From Nitrospirota bacterium (GTDB lineage: Bacteria > Nitrospirota > Thermodesulfovibrionia > Thermodesulfovibrionales > UBA1546), in contig SCSY01000236.1 of assembly GCA_004298625.1 (NCBI GenBank), positions 1 to 16,742 of the forward strand: DNA of 16,742 nt, given 5' to 3'. Below are positions 1 through 6,888 of the stretch, piece after piece. The number at the start of each line of letters is the position of its first letter. Positions within the stretch are counted from its first letter, which is position 1. The notes beneath the pieces were generated by a model. That model had not been told where the DNA came from and did not search any database. It saw only the letters and a program-made list of their open reading frames with translations. A program made the position numbers and the translations under genes.

Positions 1-42
1 ATCTAAGATCTTATTTATGGCGTATCCTGGCGTCATTGTGGA

Positions 43-603
43 TTATTTATTAATTCTCAGAGTATTCGTGTGGCATAGGGCAATGGCCAGGGCATCTGAG
101 CTGTCAGCAGACAACCTGACCTTCAGATTCAGCATCATTGCAACCATTCCCTGAACCTGATGTTTTTCCGCCCTCCCGTACCCGACAACCGCCTTTTTCA
201 CCTCAAGGGCGCTGTACTCATAAATAGGGATCCCGCATGAAGCCGCTGCCACAAGCGCCGCTCCTCTGGCCTGGCCGAGCGTGAGTGCAGCCTTTATGCT
301 CTTTGCGAAAAAGACCTTTTCGATTGCAACCTCGTCCGGAGAATATTCCTTTATGATATCTGAAAGGCCGTTGTAAATTTCCCTGAGTCTTGCATCGAGA
401 GGCTGTTTGGAAGAAAGCATTATCCTTCCTGACGCGACATAGGCCGGATTTAGCGCATAGGTCCTGCCGGTTGCGACTCGACTTTCCGAGAAGTTTGAAA
501 GTGAAGAAGGCTGTTCAGCGCTTATAATCCCGTAACCGCAGACAATGCTTCCAGGGTCTATGCCGAGTATGACCCTTGACCTATTTTTTTCTTGGCGCCT
601 CAA
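43..603 (-). CDS. ruvC: RuvC, Holliday junction resolvase
   Basis: Endonuclease that cuts four-way DNA junctions after RuvAB branch migration, acting in the cytoplasm. Numbered from the chosen start, the acidic active site is complete: D16 in GIDPGS, E95 in AIEKVFF, and D167 and D170 in ADSSDALAIA. The LGQARGAALVAA and VVGYGRAEKHQVQ blocks are also typical. The TTG at 601-603 is chosen because GGAGGAG lies 7 nt upstream and conserved sequence begins just after it. An in-frame ATG further up would only add a low-complexity SSARWWRR stretch. The start overlaps the end of gmhA by 23 nt, which suggests translational coupling. D16 to E95 is about 20 residues longer than the D7 to E66 distance of E. 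coli RuvC, so this copy carries an insertion around residues 35-65. It ends soon after the last catalytic Asp. Function is secure; the exact start is less so. Confidence 0.93.
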   Translation of the reverse strand: MRRQEKNRSRVILGIDPGSIVCGYGIISAEQPSSLSNFSESRVATGRTYALNPAYVASGRIMLSSKQPLDARLREIYNGLSDIIKEYSPDEVAIEKVFFAKSIKAALTLGQARGAALVAAASCGIPIYEYSALEVKKAVVGYGRAEKHQVQGMVAMMLNLKVRLSADSSDALAIALCHTNTLRINK

Positions 604-1165
604 ATAATATCTCCTCCACCATCTGGCAGAGGACATGACCAAGCGTTATGTGGGTCTCCTGAATCCTCGGTGTATTATCAGACGGGACGATGAACGCATA
701 GGTAGCCTTTGATGCAAATTTTTCTCCCTTGGCTCCGGTAAAGGCAATTGACTTTATTTTCTTTTTCTTTGCCACATCCATTGCCTTCAGCACATTAGCC
801 GCTCCGCCGCTTGTGCTGATTGCCAGAACAATATCGCCTTCATTCCCAAGGGCCTTTAACTGCTTCGCAAATATATCCGAATAGTCATAATCATTCGCTA
901 TGGCCGTAATTATTGCCATGTCGGTATTGAGCGCGATTGCAGGCAAGCTCGGCCTCTCTCTTTTGAACCTGTTGACAAACTCGGCGGCTATATGGGAAGC
1001 ATCCGTGGAGCTCCCGCCATTGCCGAAAAGGATAAGTTTACCGCCGTCATTAAAGGTGTCTGCTATGACCTTTGAGACTTCGATTATGGTGTCGATATTG
1101 TCTTTTACAAACTTCTCTTTGACGCTTATGCTTTCTTCGAATGCCTTTAATATTTTTTCTTTCAT
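581..1165 (-). CDS. gmhA: GmhA, sedoheptulose-7-phosphate isomerase
   Basis: SIS-fold isomerase that converts sedoheptulose 7-phosphate to D-glycero-D-manno-heptose 7-phosphate, the first step of ADP-heptose synthesis for LPS core or other surface glycans. The product is 194 aa, close to the 192 aa of the E. coli enzyme. GNGGSSTDASHIAAEF (residues 48-63) and TPRIQETHITLGH (165-177) are GmhA signatures. H58, E62, Q169 and H177 align with the zinc ligands of E. coli GmhA (H61, E65, Q172, H180). ALSTSG-type phosphate binding is seen as AISTSGGA (115-122). The ATG at 1163-1165 is chosen because homology starts there. GAAGGAA sits 11 nt upstream, a slightly long spacing, and the open frame above it is promoter sequence. 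The gene is first in a two-gene unit with ruvC. Confidence 0.93.
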   Translation of the reverse strand: MKEKILKAFEESISVKEKFVKDNIDTIIEVSKVIADTFNDGGKLILFGNGGSSTDASHIAAEFVNRFKRERPSLPAIALNTDMAIITAIANDYDYSDIFAKQLKALGNEGDIVLAISTSGGAANVLKAMDVAKKKKIKSIAFTGAKGEKFASKATYAFIVPSDNTPRIQETHITLGHVLCQMVEEILFEAPRKK

Positions 1166-1207
1166 GGTTAAAATTTTTCCTTCGGGAAACAGAAGAGTTA
1201 TACAGAT

Positions 1208-1237
1208 AGAGTAATTCAATCGGACTTTACATGTCAA
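1208..1237 (-). promoter_or_regulatory. Candidate sigma-70-type promoter of gmhA-ruvC
   Basis: On the minus strand a consensus -35 TTGACA (1232-1237) is followed after 18 nt by TACTCT (1208-1213), a weak -10. The start point would fall near position 1200, leaving about 35 nt of leader before the gmhA ATG. Its place between the terminator at 1272-1313 and gmhA supports the call. The poor -10 lowers confidence. Confidence 0.45.
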
Positions 1238-1271
1238 ATTAAATTTCAGGGTAAAAATTTTTTAGGCGCAT

Positions 1272-1313
1272 ACAAAAAAAGAAGAGGGGCTGCATCCCCT
1301 CTTCTTTTTTTGT
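1272..1313. terminator. Bidirectional intrinsic terminator, perfect 18-bp stem
   Basis: Positions 1272-1289 (acaaaaaaagaagagggg) are perfectly complementary to 1296-1313, with a 6-nt loop (ctgcat). The GC-rich core GAAGAGGGG is flanked by an A run and a T run, so a U tract follows the hairpin in either direction. It lies 50 nt past the stop of the small membrane-protein gene at 1364-1699 and should end that minus-strand transcript before gmhA. Confidence 0.9.
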
Positions 1314-1363
1314 CTTAACAAGCGCGGTTAGAATCCCTATCTCCAACCGGGGAGGTTATTTTC

Positions 1364-1699
1364 TTATTTTGCCTTAACAGTCGCCTCGGCAGTCTCTTTA
1401 ACCTCTGCAGGCGCTGTAACTGCTTCAACAAGATAACCAAGCCCTGTGCCGAGCACCGAACCTACCACTATGCTCACTGAGGCTATGCATACTATGCCGA
1501 GCATTATCCCTACTGCAACTATCATCCTCACAAGCACTGTCGCTTCTACAGGCCCGCCCATAAGGTGCTTAAGCACTACCAGCGTCCCATAGCTCCCGAA
1601 GTAAAATCCCGGAACCAGCCCGAAGATTAAAAATGCCAGGCCCCCCAGTGTTGCTCCTATTTTCGTCCCCATCCTTACCATCTCTTTTCTTGCTTTCAT
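1364..1699 (-). CDS. Small glycine-rich membrane protein, paralog of the gene upstream
   Basis: I do not recognise a named family. The 111-aa product has a basic N-terminus (MKARKEMVRMGTK), then hydrophobic segments near residues 13-47 and 55-93, and a charged, Ala/Glu/Lys-rich tail. Glycines are frequent within the hydrophobic parts, as in tightly packed helices. An excellent ribosome binding site, AAAGGAGGAG, ends 6 nt before the ATG. The protein aligns along its length with the product of 1741-2073: both have an LVPG or LLPG turn, a GGP or GTP loop, a conserved (V)R-IVA stretch, LGI, VVG, and a terminal LGxxxGY-x-EA block. The two genes are 41 nt apart and probably share the sigma-54 promoter at 2112-2128. 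The hairpin at 1272-1313 follows. Function is unknown; an envelope-stress or membrane-remodelling role would be a guess. Confidence 0.82.
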   Translation of the reverse strand: MKARKEMVRMGTKIGATLGGLAFLIFGLVPGFYFGSYGTLVVLKHLMGGPVEATVLVRMIVAVGIMLGIVCIASVSIVVGSVLGTGLGYLVEAVTAPAEVKETAEATVKAK

Positions 1700-1740
1700 C
1701 TTAGTCTCCTCCTTTTTTGCTGTTTTTTTTACAGTTTATA

Positions 1741-2073
1741 TTACTTGCTTTTTTCCTTTGCCTCAGCTTCGATTGCTGCTTCTTTTCCGTATTTGATCGC
1801 TTCTGCCGCATAACCGACCAACCACCCAAGCAATGACGCGCCTACTACAAAAACCACTCCTGATATGCAAATGCCCAATATCATGGACGCTGCCACAATT
1901 AATCTTGGGAGCAAAGATGGTCCTAATGGTGTTCCAAAGATGCTGCCTGCTATATTCAATCCAATCACTCCGCCGATGAATGAGCCGGGAAGCAACCCTG
2001 TTATTGCAAATAATACGAGCCCTGCTCCTGCCCCGATATACAATCCTCTTTTTGCAATTTCTTTTGTTTTCAT
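1741..2073 (-). CDS. Small glycine-rich membrane protein, first of a tandem pair
   Basis: A 110-aa membrane protein of no family I can name. The basic start MKTKEIAKRG is followed by hydrophobic, Gly-rich segments near residues 11-48 and 55-88, then a charged tail (AIKYGKEAAIEAEAKEKSK). The ATG at 2071-2073 is preferred over one 21 nt upstream because AAAGGAGGG lies 7 nt before it. The protein is a diverged tandem copy of the 1364-1699 product, sharing the G-L-PG turn, the G-P loop, LPRLIVA versus LVRMIVA, LGI, VVGASLLG versus VVGSVLG, and a GY-x-EA end. It sits about 28 nt downstream of the expected start point of a near-consensus sigma-54 promoter, so expression should need an activator ATPase. 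Confidence 0.82.
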   Translation of the reverse strand: MKTKEIAKRGLYIGAGAGLVLFAITGLLPGSFIGGVIGLNIAGSIFGTPLGPSLLPRLIVAASMILGICISGVVFVVGASLLGWLVGYAAEAIKYGKEAAIEAEAKEKSK

Positions 2074-2111
2074 CTCTTTTCCCTCCTTTCTCATGTTCTT
2101 GCCAATATAAA

Positions 2112-2128
2112 TGCAGATTCCGTGCCAA
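2112..2128 (-). promoter_or_regulatory. Sigma-54 (-24/-12) promoter of the small membrane-protein pair
   Basis: The minus strand reads TTGGCACGGAATCTGCA. Against the sigma-54 consensus YTGGCACG-N4-TTGCW only one base differs (CTGC for TTGC). The invariant GG and GC are exactly 10 bp apart. The start point would be near 2101, about 28 nt before the ATG of the first small membrane-protein gene. No gene for a sigma-54 activator lies in this window, so the regulator is encoded elsewhere. Confidence 0.82.
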
Positions 2129-2172
2129 CCTATATTGCATTGATTTCTAACAATTTTTAAGCTTCACAGGGG

Positions 2173-2215
2173 TTGCAATTTTGCAAAAACATGAAGTATT
2201 TTTGCAAAATTGCAA
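2173..2215. promoter_or_regulatory. 17-bp perfect inverted repeat, candidate activator site
   Basis: ttgcaattttgcaaaaa at 2173-2189 is repeated in inverted form at 2199-2215, with 9 nt between. Each arm holds two self-complementary TTGCAA hexamers, starting at 2173, 2181, 2202 and 2210, with steps of 8, 21 and 8 nt. The element lies between divergent genes. Its centre is about 93 bp upstream of the start point expected for the sigma-54 promoter, a usual distance for an enhancer. It also abuts a weak rightward promoter at 2221. There is no GC-rich stem, so a terminator is unlikely. Confidence 0.6.
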
Positions 2216-2220
2216 ATAAA

Positions 2221-2249
2221 TTGAGCCTGCCGGGAGAGTTTCTTAAACT
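2221..2249 (+). promoter_or_regulatory. Weak candidate promoter for the rightward operon
   Basis: TTGAGC (2221-2226) and TAAACT (2244-2249) are separated by 17 nt. Each matches four of six consensus bases. It is the best sigma-70-like pair I found ahead of the gene at 2339, with a leader of roughly 80 nt. The TTGCAA inverted repeat ends 5 nt before the -35, so the same regulator could act here. Confidence 0.3.
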
Positions 2250-2338
2250 CGCAAGGGTTACAGCTTCAAAAATTCGGCAGTGCCCATTATCTTTTAAAAA
2301 GGCTTGCAAAAAACTGCTGAAGATTAAACAATACACTC

Positions 2339-4438
2339 ATGAACATGCGCAGCCTTCCCGTCATCATAATGGGGATTACCTCGATCCTCATACAGATAAC
2401 CGCGCTGCGGCAGCTCATGTCCGTTTTTTCCGGGAACGAGCTCGATATCGGGATAACCCTCTCTGTCTGGCTCACTGCGGTCGGGATCGGAAGCTATGCG
2501 GGCCACAGGTTCAGGCAAAGGAATGCCCTGGCATTCTCATTCATAGCTGTCGCCCTGTTGTCGCAGCCCACAATACTTTTTATTAATCTCATACGCCCCC
2601 TGCTTTCGATTGAGTTCGGCGAGACCATACCGTTGCTGAACACTGTTTTCTTTACCGTGATCTCCCTTTTGCCGCTATGCATTGTAATCGGGCTTCAGTT
2701 CCCGCTTGCCGTATCATATCTCGGCGGGAACGCAGCAAAGGCATACGGCCTCGAGGCAATAGGCGCATTTTCGGGAGGAGCGCTCTTTACATTTCTCCTT
2801 TCAGGAAGGGTAACCCCTTCGACCATTTCAATGGCAGTTAGCCTTATAAACTTCGCAGCGGCGGTTTTTCTAATCAGGAAAAAGTATCTCATCCCATTGC
2901 TCATAATTCCGGCAATCTTTTATTTCGGGACGGAAAAGGTTGCTTCCGCCGTAAGATGGAAAGGCGCGGAGCTCATCCTGAAAACAGAATCGAGATATGG
3001 GGAGATAGAGGTCCTTAAGCTGAGGGAGCAGTCGAATCTCTATTCTTCGGGGAAATTCTTCTTTTCCTATCCCGACAGGCAGTCCGAGGAAATGAGGGCC
3101 CATATACCGATGTCAGTCTCCGCATCGCCTTCAGATATCCTGATTATAGGGGGTTCTGTTTCTGTTCTCGGAGAATTCCTGAAATATGATTTAAATTCCA
3201 TAGACTTTGTCGAGATAGACCCGAAGATCATTGATATATCTATGGGGCTTCTCCCGGCAGGGGACAGGCAGAAACTGAACGACAGGAGGCTGAGGATAAT
3301 AGCAACCGATGCGAGAAAGTTTACAAAGGGATTAAAAGGCAGGAGGTATGACCTGATAGTCCTTAATCTCTCGGAGCCTTCGACGGCCAACACAAACAGG
3401 TTTTATACAGTCGAGTTTTTCCGGGAGGCAAAGGCAGGCATGAAGGATGGAGGCGAAATCTTCCTGTCTCTGCCTCCGTCATTCGGTTATATAGGAAAGA
3501 GGATGCAGATGGCAAACGGCTCTGTTTACAACTCTCTCAAAAAAGTATTCCGCAATGTGGAGCTCTCATCAGAAGAATACGGGATCATGATCGCTTCTGA
3601 AAACGGAATTTCCACGGACCCGGCGGTTCTCGAAAAAAGATTCTCGGAGCGAGGCATAAAAACGCAATATTTCCACCCATACATATTCCATGACGCCTTT
3701 GCCGGACTTAAAAAGAAGATGGTAAGGGAGAGGCTCGAAAAGGCTGCCGCGATTAATACGGATAAGCGCCCCGCTGCCTATCTCTATAACCTGATGCTGT
3801 GGGCGGAGATGCAGGGAAGCGCTGTCCTTGCGGCCCTTCTCGAGCATAAAAACATCTTTGCCTTTGCCGCCATATTTCTGCTCGCGCTTTCAGCCGCAGC
3901 CTTATGGAAGAAAAAAGAGACGGCATATTTTTCTGTTTTTTCGACGGGGTTTTCCTCGATGGCATTTTCGATGATAATACTCCTTGCCTATCAGGCGTCA
4001 TACGGGTACGTGTACGAGATGATAGGGATGATAACGGCGGTCTTCATGCTCGGCGTCGCAGCCGGCGCTCACATCAGCAGAACGTTCAGAAAAGCATTGC
4101 CATGGATGATGTTTTCGGAGGCGCTTACAGTAATGCTCCTTCTTGCCTCCCCTCTTTTTTTTATGAGGGAGAGCCTTTTTTACGCCCTCAGTCTTATAAA
4201 CGGTCTTCTCGCAGGGATCGAATTTTCGGCTGCGAACATATTCCTGAAAGAAAAAGACAGAATAATGGCTGCGGGAAGGTTTTACGCATTTGACCTTGCG
4301 GGCTCTTTTCTCGGCGCCTTTACCTGTTCCATATTCCTTGTCCCGTTATTCGGGATACAAAATACAATCGCTTTTGTGGTATTAATAAAGGCAATAACTT
4401 TGGCCCTGCTTTTTTCGATAAGACATGAGAAGAATTAG
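2339..4438 (+). CDS. Membrane-embedded spermidine-synthase-like protein
   Basis: A 699-aa protein in three parts: N-terminal membrane helices (about 5-200), a spermidine-synthase/methyltransferase-type Rossmann domain (about 218-425), and a second helix bundle (about 503-692). RYGEIEVL (219-226), ILIIGGSVSVLGEFLKY (267-283), VEIDPKII (291-298), DARKF (324-328) and YDLIVLNLSEP (337-347) follow the order of SpeE motifs. The usual GGGDG is GGSVS and the catalytic DSSDP-type Asp is replaced by NLSEP, so aminopropyl transfer is doubtful. KAYGLEAIGAFSGG (134-147) and RFYAFDLAGSFLGAF (647-661) look like matching helix starts in the two membrane halves. An in-frame stop at 2318-2320 limits the start to the ATG at 2339, or 2345. 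The ribosome site is weak. Its end overlaps the next gene by 14 nt. Annotations such as polyamine synthase should be treated with caution. Confidence 0.85.
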   Translation: MNMRSLPVIIMGITSILIQITALRQLMSVFSGNELDIGITLSVWLTAVGIGSYAGHRFRQRNALAFSFIAVALLSQPTILFINLIRPLLSIEFGETIPLLNTVFFTVISLLPLCIVIGLQFPLAVSYLGGNAAKAYGLEAIGAFSGGALFTFLLSGRVTPSTISMAVSLINFAAAVFLIRKKYLIPLLIIPAIFYFGTEKVASAVRWKGAELILKTESRYGEIEVLKLREQSNLYSSGKFFFSYPDRQSEEMRAHIPMSVSASPSDILIIGGSVSVLGEFLKYDLNSIDFVEIDPKIIDISMGLLPAGDRQKLNDRRLRIIATDARKFTKGLKGRRYDLIVLNLSEPSTANTNRFYTVEFFREAKAGMKDGGEIFLSLPPSFGYIGKRMQMANGSVYNSLKKVFRNVELSSEEYGIMIASENGISTDPAVLEKRFSERGIKTQYFHPYIFHDAFAGLKKKMVRERLEKAAAINTDKRPAAYLYNLMLWAEMQGSAVLAALLEHKNIFAFAAIFLLALSAAALWKKKETAYFSVFSTGFSSMAFSMIILLAYQASYGYVYEMIGMITAVFMLGVAAGAHISRTFRKALPWMMFSEALTVMLLLASPLFFMRESLFYALSLINGLLAGIEFSAANIFLKEKDRIMAAGRFYAFDLAGSFLGAFTCSIFLVPLFGIQNTIAFVVLIKAITLALLFSIRHEKN

Positions 4439-5633
4439 GATACTTTTGTTTTCAACGGTCATAATCGCTCTTTCTCTCGGGTATTTCCTGCAGCCCGGGA
4501 AGAAGATTGACGAAAAAAAATATCTCGGTGAGATAGCCCCTGACATAAATTTCTCCGAAAAAAAAGGAAGCCCTGCCCACTATCTCTCGGACAGCGGTGT
4601 TGTCGCGTTCAATACCTACGACGTCACGCCTTCCATAACGGGATATGCGGGCCCGATAAAACTCCTGCTCTCGATAAGCGATAAAGGCGTCATCACCGGC
4701 ATCAAAATCCTGGAACATAAGGAGACAAAAAACTATGTTCATTACATGGAGAGACCCGAATACCTCGGCAGGTTTCTCGGTAAAAGCATTAAAGACAAAT
4801 TCGAAATAGACAGGGATGTTGACGGAATAAGCAGGGCAACCGTGAGCGTTGAGGCGCTGGCAAAGACAATAAGGGAATCATCGAGGATAACGGCTTCAAA
4901 TGTCTACGGCATGGACGTGTCGTCCGAAGGCGCGGGCAGATTCGAGGTGAAATGGATATCATATCTTCTCATCTTTTCTTTTTCTCTCGTTTTTTATTTT
5001 CTCACACGCAGGTCGAAAAGACTTCTGAGGGCAAGGGATTGGGGGCTTGCGGCAGGCATTCTTATAACAGGCATCTATCTCTCGAGCCCTTTTTCTATTC
5101 TTCATGTATTCAACCTCATCCTCTTAAGGCCTTCTTCTTCGATTCTATGGCTTGTCATCATCTGCACCACATTTATTTCGCTAATAGTCGCGGGAAGGCT
5201 TTACTGCGGATGGCTCTGCCCCTTCGGCGCCATCTCAGAGTTTATCGGAAGGCTTCCTGTCAGGAAATGGTCTGTCCCTGTTGAGACGGACGACAGATGG
5301 AGGAATCTGAAATATATCCTGCTTGCGGTTATTATTGCGATTGTCCTTTTAAGCAGGCGGCCGGATTATGGAAATTATGAGACCTATGTGACCCTTTTCT
5401 CGTTTCACGGGAATTATCTCACATGGCTGCTTGTGGCAATTACACTTATCGCTAACCTGAAGATAGAGCGTTTCTGGTGCAGGTATTTATGTCCTGTAGC
5501 GGCATTTACGGGGATTCTCTCAAGGAAGGCAAAAGGTTATCCGAGCAGGCACGACTGCCCAATGGGGAATAAACCAATGCCGATGATATCCGAGTGCATA
5601 AGGTGCAACAGATGTTATAAAGGCAGGGGATAG
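4425..5633 (+). CDS. NosR/RnfG-like FMN-binding, 4Fe-4S membrane protein
   Basis: A 402-aa membrane electron-transfer protein. It has an N-terminal signal-like helix (5-22), then an extracytoplasmic FMN-binding domain (about 55-165). DGISRATVS (133-141) matches the site where ApbE-type enzymes attach FMN to a threonine, here T139, with Arg in place of the usual Gly. Membrane helices follow (near 178-193, 207-225, 237-257, 296-309, 331-346) with NosR/NapH-type motifs YCGWLCPFGA (C261, C265) and WCRYLCPVAA (C352, C356). The tail keeps C378 and C391-x2-C394-x2-C397, then stops five residues later. It therefore lacks the long ferredoxin region of NosR. A likely role is to pass electrons across the membrane to or from periplasmic partners, perhaps the downstream Memo lipoprotein; the partner is inferred only from position. 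The start overlaps the upstream gene by 14 nt. Confidence 0.85.
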   Translation: MRRIRILLFSTVIIALSLGYFLQPGKKIDEKKYLGEIAPDINFSEKKGSPAHYLSDSGVVAFNTYDVTPSITGYAGPIKLLLSISDKGVITGIKILEHKETKNYVHYMERPEYLGRFLGKSIKDKFEIDRDVDGISRATVSVEALAKTIRESSRITASNVYGMDVSSEGAGRFEVKWISYLLIFSFSLVFYFLTRRSKRLLRARDWGLAAGILITGIYLSSPFSILHVFNLILLRPSSSILWLVIICTTFISLIVAGRLYCGWLCPFGAISEFIGRLPVRKWSVPVETDDRWRNLKYILLAVIIAIVLLSRRPDYGNYETYVTLFSFHGNYLTWLLVAITLIANLKIERFWCRYLCPVAAFTGILSRKAKGYPSRHDCPMGNKPMPMISECIRCNRCYKGRG

Positions 5634-5666
5634 TTATTAGGGGTTGGGTTTTAGAAAAAGACAATT

Positions 5667-5867
5667 ATGACTGATATAAGAAAATTCAGGCTTCTGGCAA
5701 TCCTGACAACAATCCTTGTTGTCCTCATCCTCTCGTACAATATATTCGGAGAATATTTTATGGCGGAGATTGGAGGCTATCTTCAGAGGCGGATTTACTA
5801 TGAAAGAACAATATCAAAGAAAGGCCTGAGCCTCCATAAAGGGATGTATTGGAAGGAGAAGGAGTGA
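5667..5867 (+). CDS. Small single-span membrane protein
   Basis: A 66-aa product with one hydrophobic helix (about 9-27) after a short basic N-terminus, then a basic soluble tail ending LSLHKGMYWKEKE. The tail resembles the end of the 41-aa peptide at 6889-7014 (ELKKAMFWRKTG). Both recall the few residues that precede the first CxxC of AmrS proteins in other genomes, such as EALFYEKL, from memory. The gene lies 33 nt after the flavin/Fe-S protein and 30 nt before amrS, in the same reading frame as both, with several stops between. The ribosome site is poor. It may be a genuine membrane anchor or docking peptide, or a detached N-terminus of AmrS. Confidence 0.6.
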   Translation: MTDIRKFRLLAILTTILVVLILSYNIFGEYFMAEIGGYLQRRIYYERTISKKGLSLHKGMYWKEKE

Positions 5868-5897
5868 GGGAATGCTCCATTTGTTTTATAATAGGTC

Positions 5898-6872
5898 ATG
5901 GGCAAGAAGGTGCAATGCGATCTGTGCCCGACCGAATGCGTGCTTGAAGATTACCAGGTGGGCGGGTGCAGGGTAAGGATTAACAAGGGCGGAACTTTAT
6001 ACAGCCTTGTCTACGGAAAGCCCTGCGCCGTGGCAGTAGACCCCATAGAGAAAAAACCGTTCTTCCATTTCCTTCCCGCAACAACCGCGTTTTCGATTGC
6101 AACAGCGGGATGCGTGCTCGGATGCAAGTTCTGCCAGAACTGGCAGATATCCCAGGCAGATCCCGAGGACACCGATAACCTGGACCTCCCCCCGGATGAT
6201 GTAGTCAGGCAGGCGATATTTTATAACTGCAGGACAATAACATATACTTATACCGAGCCGACTGTCTTCTATGAATATATGTATGATACGGCAAAGATCG
6301 CGCGCAGATTTAATATTAAAAACACGATGCATACATGCGGGTATATTAACGAGAAGCCTTTGAGGGAGCTTTCTAAATTCATGGATGCTGCCGATGTTGA
6401 CCTGAAGGCATTCACGGAGGATTTTTACAGCAGGATATGCGGAGGCCGTCTTAAGCCTGTTCTGGACGCGCTCGTTGTTCTGCGGGAGGAAGGTGTATGG
6501 CTTGAGATAACAAATCTCATAATATCAACTCTGAATGATGACATAAAAAAGATACGTGAAATGTGTTCATGGATAGTTAAAAACCTCGGCCCTGATGTGC
6601 CGATACATTTTTCAAGATTTTTCCCTAATTACAAATTGAAAGACCTGCCGCCTACGCCGATGGAGACGATGAAAAATGCAAGGTCGGCTGCAATGGACGC
6701 GGGCATGAGGTATGTTTATCTGGGGAATATGAGGAGCGAGGCAGAGAACACATACTGCCATAGATGCAAAAATCTTATAATAGAAAGGCACGGCTATTTT
6801 GTTAAGCAGAATAATATTTCAAACGGCAGGTGCAGGTTCTGCAATACTTCTATTCCAGGGGTGTGGAGCTAA
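5898..6872 (+). CDS. amrS: AmrS, AmmeMemoRadiSam radical SAM protein
   Basis: A 324-aa radical SAM enzyme of the AmmeMemoRadiSam system, whose reaction is not established to my knowledge. The SAM-cluster motif is C72-VLG-C76-KF-C79, followed by QNWQIS as usual for this family and for PflA-like activases. The N-terminal cysteines C7, C10, C14 and C24 and the C-terminal pairs C287/C290 and C312/C315 could bind another cluster or zinc. TYTYTEPTVFYEY (115-127) and MHTCGYI (144-150) are further family blocks. A TAG two codons upstream fixes ATG 5898 as the first possible start, with only a weak AGG in front. It begins almost directly at the first CxxC, so the short leader found in relatives is missing; the 66-aa gene upstream ends with a similar sequence. 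AmrA and AmrB domains follow at 7011. Confidence 0.92.
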   Translation: MGKKVQCDLCPTECVLEDYQVGGCRVRINKGGTLYSLVYGKPCAVAVDPIEKKPFFHFLPATTAFSIATAGCVLGCKFCQNWQISQADPEDTDNLDLPPDDVVRQAIFYNCRTITYTYTEPTVFYEYMYDTAKIARRFNIKNTMHTCGYINEKPLRELSKFMDAADVDLKAFTEDFYSRICGGRLKPVLDALVVLREEGVWLEITNLIISTLNDDIKKIREMCSWIVKNLGPDVPIHFSRFFPNYKLKDLPPTPMETMKNARSAAMDAGMRYVYLGNMRSEAENTYCHRCKNLIIERHGYFVKQNNISNGRCRFCNTSIPGVWS

Positions 6873-6888
6873 GGATATTGGAGAAATT

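Noticed and set aside
1..36. Possible minus-strand gene start (ATG at 34-36, reading MTPGYAINK to the window edge)
   Set aside because: Only 12 codons are visible, there is no ribosome binding site in front, and the sequence matches nothing I recognise such as RuvA.
2173..2586. Open plus-strand frame of 137 codons across the inverted repeat and the start of the synthase-like gene
   Set aside because: It uses a TTG start inside the palindrome, lacks a ribosome site, and overlaps a well-supported gene in another frame; the product is low-complexity.
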